The position numbers were made by a program, and so were the translations under genes. A stretch of DNA of 19,574 nt, taken from NCBI GenBank assembly GCA_017523605.1, contig JAFWVZ010000136.1, positions 1 to 19,574 on the forward strand, written 5' to 3'. The notes beneath the pieces were generated by a model. It had not been told where the DNA came from. It worked only from the letters and a program-made list of their open reading frames with translations, and ran no database searches. Below, one piece after another: positions 14,435 through 19,574 of the stretch (position 1 is its first letter; each line of letters begins with the position of its first letter). The DNA is from Bacillota bacterium. GTDB lineage: Bacteria > Bacillota > Clostridia > Peptostreptococcales > Anaerovoracaceae.

Positions 14435-16234
14435 ATGACCCGCACTGTATTGGTGTGCTGCGGCACAGGCTGCCTCGCTAACGGAAGCAAAGCCATAGCG
14501 GATAAGTTCGAGGCTCTCATAGCCGAAAAGAAGGCGGACGCCAGAACGGAATGCTTCGTAAAGCGCACCGGCTGCAACGGCTTCTGCGAGAACGGTCCTC
14601 TGGTAAAGATAATGCCCGACGACATCATCTACTACAAGGTGAAGCTTTCGGACGTAGAAGAGATAATAGATACCACGCTCATAGGCGGAAAACCTGTAGA
14701 AAGGCTGCTGTACAAGGACGACAAGGGCCGTCCGGTAACAAAGCAGGAAGAGAACCCGTTCTACGCTCCGCAGCTTAAGACTGCGCTTAGGAACATAGGA
14801 TTCATCGATCCGCTTAAAGTGGAAGACTATCTGGCTGCAGGCGGTTATGAAGGCCTTAAGAAGGCGCTCACCATGACCCAGGACGAGATAATCGAGGAAG
14901 TAAAGCAGTCCGGCTTAAGAGGCCGCGGCGGCGCAGGCTTCCCGACCTGGAGGAAATGGCAGACCGCCAGGGAGCAGAATGCGGAAGTAAAGTACGTAGG
15001 CTGCAACGGCGACGAAGGCGACCCCGGCGCGTTCATGGACCGTTCTGTTCTGGAGGGCGATCCGCACACAGTCCTGGAGGGTCTTGCGATAGCGGCCCTT
15101 GCAGTAGGCGCGGAGGAAGGATTCCTGTATATAAGAGATGAGTACGCTCTTGCGGTCAAGAACGTTACCGCAGCCATAAAAGACGCCGAGGCCCACGGAT
15201 TCCTGGGCGACAACGTTATGGGCAGCGGCAGGAAGATAAAGTTCAGCGTTGTCCGCGGAGGAGGCGCTTTCGTGTGCGGCGAGGAGACCGCGCTGATCGC
15301 TTCCGTAGAAGGCAAGGTCGGAGAGCCTAAGCCGCGTCCGCCGTTCCCGGCGATAAAAGGCGCGTTCGGCGCTCCCACCACAATAAACAACGTAGAGACA
15401 CTGGCCAACCTCCCGGTGATACTTCGCGACGGCGGAAAGAAATTCGCTTCCGTAGGAACCGAAGGATCCAAGGGAACCAAGGTATTTGCTCTTGTAGGCA
15501 AGGTAAAGAGAACAGGTCTTGTGGAGATACCCATGGGCGTTACTCTGCGCCACCTGATCTACGACATAGGCGGCGGGATCCAGGGCGACAGACCGTTCAA
15601 GGCAGTGCAGACCGGCGGACCTTCCGGCGGATGCATACCGGAGAACATGCTGGATCTTCCCGTAGATTTCGATACTCTTAAGGCCAAGGGAGCCATGATG
15701 GGTTCCGGAGGCATGATAGTAATGGACGACAGAAGCTGCATGGTGGAAGTCGCCAGATATTACATAGAGTTCCTGGCGGAGGAGTCGTGCGGAAAGTGCA
15801 CGCCTTGCCGCGAGGGACTGCGCCAGATGCTGGGAATACTTACCGACATCTGCGAAGGCAGAGGCAAGAAGGGCGATATAGAGCTTCTGGAATCCATAGG
15901 AGAAATGATGCAGGATGCATGCCTGTGCGCTCTCGGTAAGACAGCGGCCAACCCCGTCCTTACCACCATCAAGTACTTCCGCGACGAGTATGAAGCGCAC
16001 ATAAGCGGTCACAGATGCCCCGCGGGAGTCTGCACGGCGCTTACAAGCTTCAAGGTGGAAGCGGACAAGTGCAAGGGCTGCACCATGTGCGCCAAGGCTT
16101 GCCCGGTGGGCGCCGTAAGCGGAGAGGTAAAGAAGCCTCATAAGATAGACCCTGCCAAGTGCATAGCCTGCGGAAGCTGCAGAGAAGCCTGCAGGTTCGG
16201 AGCGATAGCCACCGAAGGGAGGAAAGGAAAATGA
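14435..16234 (+). CDS. NuoF/HydB/BfuB-like NAD(H)- and FMN-binding subunit
   Basis: 599 residues in five parts. Residues 1-about 95 are a thioredoxin-like [2Fe-2S] domain (CGTGC and CNGFC). The FMN/NADH domain follows, with GRGGAGFPTW at 163-172 and GCNGDEGDPGAFMDR. Then come an SLBB domain, an [4Fe-4S] site at Cys452/455/458 (SCGKCTPC) with a later Cys in DACLCALG, and a C-terminal double ferredoxin (CKGCTMCAKACP and CIACGSCREACRFG). This is the arrangement of HydB and BfuB flavin subunits, where FMN is the proposed bifurcating centre between NAD(H), ferredoxin and a third partner. It starts immediately after the previous stop behind AAAGGAGG, and overlaps the next gene by ATGA. Confidence 0.92.
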   Translation: MTRTVLVCCGTGCLANGSKAIADKFEALIAEKKADARTECFVKRTGCNGFCENGPLVKIMPDDIIYYKVKLSDVEEIIDTTLIGGKPVERLLYKDDKGRPVTKQEENPFYAPQLKTALRNIGFIDPLKVEDYLAAGGYEGLKKALTMTQDEIIEEVKQSGLRGRGGAGFPTWRKWQTAREQNAEVKYVGCNGDEGDPGAFMDRSVLEGDPHTVLEGLAIAALAVGAEEGFLYIRDEYALAVKNVTAAIKDAEAHGFLGDNVMGSGRKIKFSVVRGGGAFVCGEETALIASVEGKVGEPKPRPPFPAIKGAFGAPTTINNVETLANLPVILRDGGKKFASVGTEGSKGTKVFALVGKVKRTGLVEIPMGVTLRHLIYDIGGGIQGDRPFKAVQTGGPSGGCIPENMLDLPVDFDTLKAKGAMMGSGGMIVMDDRSCMVEVARYYIEFLAEESCGKCTPCREGLRQMLGILTDICEGRGKKGDIELLESIGEMMQDACLCALGKTAANPVLTTIKYFRDEYEAHISGHRCPAGVCTALTSFKVEADKCKGCTMCAKACPVGAVSGEVKKPHKIDPAKCIACGSCREACRFGAIATEGRKGK

Positions 16235-16914
16235 TCATTACGATAGACGGAAAAGCCTGCGAATGTGAAAAGGGAGAATTCCTTCTTCAGGTAGCTAAAA
16301 GAAACGGCATAGACATTCCCACGCTGTGCCATCACGACGGACTTCCCGGCCAGGCGGCCTGCAGAGTCTGTCTGGTAGAGGTGAAGGACGGCGGCAGGAG
16401 CCAGGTAACGGCTAGCTGCGTCTTCCCGGTAGACCACGAGATAGAAGTATCTACCAACAGCCGGAAGGTAAAGGAAGAGCGCGGCATGGTTCTGGCGCTT
16501 CTGCGGATGAGAGCTCCGGGCAGCGAGGTCATCGCAAACATGTGCGAAGCCTACGGCGCGCCTAAGATCGGAAGGCTCAAACCTGTGGTGGACGGCGACA
16601 AGTGCATACTCTGCGGACTTTGCAAGAGAGCCTGCGCAAGCCTTGGAAACGGCGCCATAGAAACTCTTATGAGAGGCACCCAGAAGTATGTAGGCACTCC
16701 TTACGACCAGCCCTCTGCGGACTGCATAGGCTGCGGAAGCTGCGCCGAGGTCTGCCCCACCGGCGCCATAGAGATGAAGGATGAGAAGGGCGTAAGGACC
16801 ATCTGGGGAAGCGAGTTCCGTCTGGTCTACTGCCGCGAGTGCGGAAAGCTTATAGGCACGGAAGAATACATGAAGGCCGCCGGCAACACGGACGATCTTT
16901 GCGACGACTGCTAG
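16231..16914 (+). CDS. NuoG/HydA-N-like ferredoxin subunit (BfuA-type) with C-terminal zinc-ribbon-like cysteines
   Basis: 227 residues from ATG 16231, which overlaps the previous stop (ATGA) and follows GGGAGGAAAGG; a longer in-frame reading from 16159 would lie inside the upstream gene. The N-terminal [2Fe-2S] domain has LCHHDGLPGQAACRVC and a later ASC. Two [4Fe-4S] motifs follow, CILCGLCKRAC and CIGCGSCAEVCP. The His/Cys3 cluster present in NuoG is missing: the region reads RAPGSEVIANMCEAYG. There is no H-cluster domain, so it is not a hydrogenase. The last about 35 residues hold two C-x2-C knuckles (YCREC and CDDC), a likely metal site. It completes the six-gene redox set and is the last gene before a 120-nt gap. 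Confidence 0.88.
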   Translation: MIITIDGKACECEKGEFLLQVAKRNGIDIPTLCHHDGLPGQAACRVCLVEVKDGGRSQVTASCVFPVDHEIEVSTNSRKVKEERGMVLALLRMRAPGSEVIANMCEAYGAPKIGRLKPVVDGDKCILCGLCKRACASLGNGAIETLMRGTQKYVGTPYDQPSADCIGCGSCAEVCPTGAIEMKDEKGVRTIWGSEFRLVYCRECGKLIGTEEYMKAAGNTDDLCDDC

Positions 16915-16981
16915 GGCAAGCAGACAGCCGGAATGGTTAAGGACTTCCTTAGACAAAAATAAACGGAAACGCTTTGTCCTA

Positions 16982-16990
16982 TGGTATAAT
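16982..16990 (+). promoter_or_regulatory. Extended -10 promoter of the LysR-type gene
   Basis: TGGTATAAT gives a perfect -10 box (16985-16990) with the extended TG motif, 44 nt before the ATG at 17035. No clear -35 box was seen 17 nt upstream, consistent with an extended -10 promoter. The regulator therefore can be made independently of the long operon upstream. Confidence 0.6.
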
Positions 16991-17034
16991 CGACACATAA
17001 TGCCAACGCCGTATCGCAGGGTACAGGAGCTGAA

Positions 17035-17931
17035 ATGACAAAAACACTTGTAAGGACATTCATAGCGGTAGCGAAATACAAAAGCATATCCAAGGCCGCA
17101 GCAACGCTTTACATATCGCCTCCTGCCGTAAGCAAGCAGCTGTCTTCCTTCGAGAAGGAGACAGGGGTTGTGTGCTTTAAGCGCATGCCCAACGGAATGA
17201 ATCTTACCCCCGGAGGCAAGATCCTGCTGGATTACTACGAAAAGTCCGAAGAGGAGTTCCGCGCTGCAGTCGACAGAGCCAGGGCAGCTAACAACCTTAC
17301 GAATTCGGTGCTCAGGGTGGGAGTCCGCGAGGACTGGAACATTGCGGACGTGTTCCCGGAAGCTCTTGCCGAGTTCCGCAAGATGTATCCCGGGATAGAC
17401 ATAGCTCTTAACATTTTCCGCGACGACGCTCTGATATCCGGTCTGATCAACAAGTCCCTGGACTTCGTTGTGGCGACAAAGAACTGCATAACCCGCAACA
17501 GAAACGTTCCCTACTATCCGCTCACGACCATAACCAGGGGACCGCTGATGGCGGCGGATCACCCGCTCGCAAAAAAAGAGGATCTGAACATAGGAGATCT
17601 TAAGGACGAGCTGTTCTTCCTGGTCCATAAGGCGGACGAACCGGAAGGAAAGAGCGGCGCGCACGAACTGCTTAAGGCTTCGTGCGAGAAATACGGCTAT
17701 GTTCCTAAGGTACAGTTCGTGCCGAGCGTAATTTCCGCGTATTCCATGGTCCTGGATAAACGGGGCGTAATAATGGTAAGCGACTGGACCATACAGCGCT
17801 ACAATCCGTCCTATAAATATGTGCCGCAGGACGAATGCAGCATAGAGATAGGGGCAAGCTGGCTCCCCGGAGATCTGGGCACCGTTAAGCAGAGCTTCTA
17901 CAGCTGCTTAAAAGACAGCTTTGCGGAATAG
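17035..17931 (+). CDS. LysR-type transcriptional regulator
   Basis: 298 residues, the standard LysR length. The N-terminal winged helix-turn-helix covers residues about 3-65: VRTFIAVAKYKSISKAAATLYISPPAVSKQLSSFE, then CFKRMPNGMNLTPGG. Residues about 90-295 form the periplasmic-binding-protein-like effector domain. The start is supported by AGGAG in the leader 5-6 nt before ATG. It lies directly downstream of the 13-kb catabolic/redox operon, on the same strand with its own promoter, and is followed by a terminator. By position it is the likely regulator of that operon, probably responding to its substrate or an intermediate; this is inference. The palindrome at 3396 is one place it might act. 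Confidence 0.9.
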   Translation: MTKTLVRTFIAVAKYKSISKAAATLYISPPAVSKQLSSFEKETGVVCFKRMPNGMNLTPGGKILLDYYEKSEEEFRAAVDRARAANNLTNSVLRVGVREDWNIADVFPEALAEFRKMYPGIDIALNIFRDDALISGLINKSLDFVVATKNCITRNRNVPYYPLTTITRGPLMAADHPLAKKEDLNIGDLKDELFFLVHKADEPEGKSGAHELLKASCEKYGYVPKVQFVPSVISAYSMVLDKRGVIMVSDWTIQRYNPSYKYVPQDECSIEIGASWLPGDLGTVKQSFYSCLKDSFAE

Positions 17932-17985
17932 GGCGCCGCGTATCGGAAACTGTCCGCTGCGCAGAAGATCATAAGTTGGTTCAAC

Positions 17986-18021
17986 AGGCTCCACCCTGAA
18001 AAGCGGGGCCTGTTTTATTGT
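17986..18021 (+). terminator. Rho-independent terminator after the LysR gene (copy 1 of a 36-nt repeat)
   Basis: AGGCTCC pairs with GGGGCCT (one G-U) around an A-rich loop, followed by GTTTTATTGT. It is placed 54 nt after the stop. All 36 nt are identical to the element at 18691-18726, 669 nt further on. Confidence 0.75.
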
Positions 18022-18199
18022 TGTAGTATTTGTCATTAGCAGCGGTTTCTGCTATATGGGAAAAGTATATTGTGGCAAGTTCTTTAGGCTAATTGACGCA
18101 GAAATAAAAAAAAGATAACATTTGTATACGGAAAGTTAACAGCAAACTTTTCGATAATACCATAACATTGCCATACATAAATACGGTGCATTAAAGATC
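18022..18199. other. AT-rich leader region before the lipoprotein gene
   Basis: No gene seen. The region is clearly richer in A and T than its surroundings (for example an A-run near 18106-18113). It holds a small inverted repeat, AAAGTT (18132-18137) with AACTTT (18145-18150), and a GATAAT (18153-18158) that could be a -10 box, though no matching -35 box at the usual distance was found. Confidence 0.5.
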
Positions 18200-18652
18200 A
18201 TGTGGAAACGGGTACTGGCATTACTCATAATAATCGTTTTAGTCTTATCGTCCTGCGGTCATAAAAGCCAGAAGCCATCTGTTGATCTGACTGGTATCCC
18301 GCTTATTGACGGGATAGATATCAGCGGCTCAGATCCTATAGATGCTCAGGAATTCAGTTTCCGGTATGAGGGAAGGGTATATCATTGTTATCTTTGTTTC
18401 GACAATACGGATGATATCAAGTTGCCTTCAGATCTGACAATTGACGACATCGTTGCATACAGCATTATGGATAAGGACGTGCTGTATCATGCTGCGTTCA
18501 GCGGTCTTTCAGACGAGGAATGGCTGGTGAGTTTTTGGGAGAATGGAAGCAAAGGAAAAGTATTGGCTAATAATATCTATATTGTTTGGAAGAGTGATGA
18601 AATAAATACGACGCCGGACTGGCTCAATGAATTTAAAAAGAGCAGAGAATAG
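18200..18652 (+). CDS. Small predicted lipoprotein of unknown function
   Basis: 150 residues. The N-terminus is a lipoprotein signal peptide: MWKR, a hydrophobic run (VLALLIIIVLVL), then the lipobox LSSC with Cys19 as the lipidation site. The mature part is acidic, about 130 residues, with no family I recognise; it contains a CYLC pair (YHCYLCFDN) and aromatic segments (EEWLVSFWENG, NNIYIVWKS). The ribosome binding site is weak (TTAAAGA close to ATG), but the signal peptide fixes the start. Codon use and base composition are more AT-rich than in neighbouring genes, and the gene is bracketed by two identical terminators, both signs that it may have arrived separately. Confidence 0.72.
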   Translation: MWKRVLALLIIIVLVLSSCGHKSQKPSVDLTGIPLIDGIDISGSDPIDAQEFSFRYEGRVYHCYLCFDNTDDIKLPSDLTIDDIVAYSIMDKDVLYHAAFSGLSDEEWLVSFWENGSKGKVLANNIYIVWKSDEINTTPDWLNEFKKSRE

Positions 18653-18690
18653 AAGCTGCAGCCGAAGCGTTGATGATATGAATTAATTAG

Positions 18691-18726
18691 AGGCTCCACC
18701 CTGAAAAGCGGGGCCTGTTTTATTGT
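18691..18726 (+). terminator. Rho-independent terminator after the lipoprotein gene (copy 2 of the 36-nt repeat)
   Basis: Identical over 36 nt to 17986-18021: an AGGCTCC/GGGGCCT stem followed by GTTTTATTGT. It begins 39 nt after the lipoprotein stop, and the next promoter starts only 3 nt beyond it. Confidence 0.75.
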
Positions 18727-18728
18727 CC

Positions 18729-18758
18729 TTGACCGTTCAGCCGTTTATTTTATATAAT
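18729..18758 (+). promoter_or_regulatory. Strong promoter of the PfoR-type gene
   Basis: TTGACC (18729-18734) and a perfect TATAAT (18753-18758) are 18 nt apart, ending 37 nt before the ATG at 18796. This is the best sigma-A-type match in the window. Confidence 0.75.
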
Positions 18759-18760
18759 AT

Positions 18761-18785
18761 CTGTTAACCTATTATTCATTAACAG
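18761..18785. promoter_or_regulatory. Inverted repeat over the transcription start/leader of the PfoR-type gene
   Basis: CTGTTAA (18761-18767) and TTAACAG (18779-18785) form a perfect 7-bp inverted repeat with an 11-nt spacer. It begins 2 nt after the -10 box, so it covers the expected start of transcription, and its right arm touches the AGAGGA ribosome binding site (18784-18789). It could be a repressor operator or a leader hairpin that limits translation. Confidence 0.5.
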
Positions 18786-18795
18786 AGGACAAAAG

Positions 18796-19574
18796 ATGAG
18801 TTCGTTCAAAGAGTTTCTTAAAAGAAAAGACATAGAAGTATCCTTTAAGCGTTACTGCATAGACGCACTCGGAGCCATGGCTCAAGGGCTGTTCTGCTCG
18901 CTGCTTATAGGCACCATAATCAATACCATAGGCACGCAGTTCCACATTCCGTTCCTTATGGTCTCGGTGGCTACGGTCGCGGACGTGGAATATACGGTGG
19001 GCGGCATAGCTACCGCAATGAGCGGCCCGGCTATGGCTGTGGCGATAGGTTACGCGCTCAAGTGCCCGCCGCTGGTGCTGTTCTCCATGATAGCCGTGGG
19101 CTTTGCTTCCAACGCTTTAGGCGGAGCAGGCGGTCCTCTGGCGGTACTGTTCGTTGCCATAATAGCCGCGGAGTGCGGCAAGGCGATCTCCAAGGAGACC
19201 AAGGTAGATATACTCGTCACCCCGCTGGTGACGATAGGAATAGGAGTATTCCTTTCCTGGCTGATAGCCCCGCCGATAGGCAAGGCAGCCATGTGGGTGG
19301 GCAACCTTATAATGTGTGCTACGGATCTTCAGCCGTTCCTTTTGGGAATACTCGTTTCCGTGGTCGTGGGCATGGCTCTTACGCTGCCCATCTCTTCCGC
19401 TGCCATCTGCGCGGCACTGGGCCTAACCGGCCTTGCCGGAGGCGCCGCAGTTGCGGGATGCTGCGCCCAGATGATAGGTTTTGCCGTAATATCCTTCAAG
19501 GAGAACCGCTGGGGCGGACTGGTGTCCCAGGGCATAGGAACGTCCATGCTCCAGATGGGCAACATAGTAAAGAA
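18796..19574 (+). CDS. PfoR-family/PTS EIIC-like membrane protein (5' part, runs off the window)
   Basis: 259 complete codons are visible and the frame is still open at the window end. The N-terminus (SFKEFLKRKDIEVSFKRYCIDALGAMAQGLF) and the following glycine- and alanine-rich membrane segments match the PTS_EIIC_2 family, which includes PfoR, named as a regulator of perfringolysin O in Clostridium perfringens. At least seven hydrophobic segments are visible. No phosphoacceptor EIIA/EIIB domain is seen, as usual for the family. The transported compound and any regulatory role are unknown. AGAGGA lies about 6 nt before ATG. It has its own strong promoter and is a separate unit from the lipoprotein gene. 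Confidence 0.82.
   Translation, partial: MSSFKEFLKRKDIEVSFKRYCIDALGAMAQGLFCSLLIGTIINTIGTQFHIPFLMVSVATVADVEYTVGGIATAMSGPAMAVAIGYALKCPPLVLFSMIAVGFASNALGGAGGPLAVLFVAIIAAECGKAISKETKVDILVTPLVTIGIGVFLSWLIAPPIGKAAMWVGNLIMCATDLQPFLLGILVSVVVGMALTLPISSAAICAALGLTGLAGGAAVAGCCAQMIGFAVISFKENRWGGLVSQGIGTSMLQMGNIVK

Noticed and set aside
14435..16914. NAD-linked [FeFe]-hydrogenase
   Set aside because: The NuoG-like subunit stops after the ferredoxin domains and has no H-cluster motifs; no hydrogenase catalytic gene is present.
16138..17664. 508-residue minus-strand open frame crossing two plus-strand genes
   Set aside because: It covers the NuoG-like and LysR genes antisense and even the promoter between them; composition is shadow-like.
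17986..18726. The two 36-nt repeats as a CRISPR or insertion-sequence end
   Set aside because: Only two copies 669 nt apart, each with terminator structure; no transposase, no spacer array and no cas gene.

Overview
The window reads as part of a chromosome of an anaerobic, low-to-moderate GC Gram-positive bacterium, most likely a clostridial Bacillota. The signs are strong AGGAGG-type ribosome binding sites, heavy use of AGA/AGG and ATA codons, a secreted Cthe_2159-type protein, a PfoR-type membrane protein, and many iron-sulfur redox subunits with no oxygen-dependent enzyme. The taxonomic placement is an inference.

Left part (1-3350): the tail of a cysteine hydrolase (isochorismatase family) converges on a minus-strand gene for a secreted beta-helix carbohydrate-binding-type protein. 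A monocistronic D-2-hydroxyacid dehydrogenase follows, with its own promoter and a strong terminator.

Centre (about 3360-16914): a long all-plus-strand block, probably one catabolic/redox operon with an internal hairpin and perhaps a second promoter near 9690-9800. The first half encodes a URO-D-fold protein, a fused ORF (enolase-superfamily domain plus M24/creatinase-fold domain), an intact second enolase-superfamily enzyme, and a DASS/SLC13 anion transporter. The second half encodes a soluble fumarate-reductase-like flavoprotein with its iron-sulfur partner. Five tightly packed genes follow: a four-cluster ferredoxin, a shortened aldehyde:ferredoxin oxidoreductase (AOR) homologue, and NuoE-, NuoF- and NuoG-like subunits. 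Those five match the layout of tungsten WOR/AOR complexes attached to a Bfu-type electron-bifurcating module, but with a miniature AOR. Cysteine motifs allow up to 16 Fe-S clusters across the second half. My reading is that an anionic substrate is imported, rearranged or dehydrated by the enolase-superfamily enzymes, and then reduced or oxidised by the flavoprotein linked to NAD(H) and ferredoxin. The substrate cannot be named from sequence.

Right part (16915-19574): a LysR regulator with its own extended -10 promoter, probably the regulator of the block; an AT-rich small lipoprotein gene bracketed by two identical 36-nt terminators; and the start of a PfoR-family PTS-IIC-like membrane protein with a strong promoter and an inverted repeat over its leader.

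The most unusual points are the mini-AOR inside a bifurcating complex, the fused ORF whose two halves have both lost canonical catalytic or metal residues and which carries an internal ribosome binding site, and the flavoprotein with an altered substrate motif. No CRISPR array, insertion sequence, tRNA or rRNA gene was seen.
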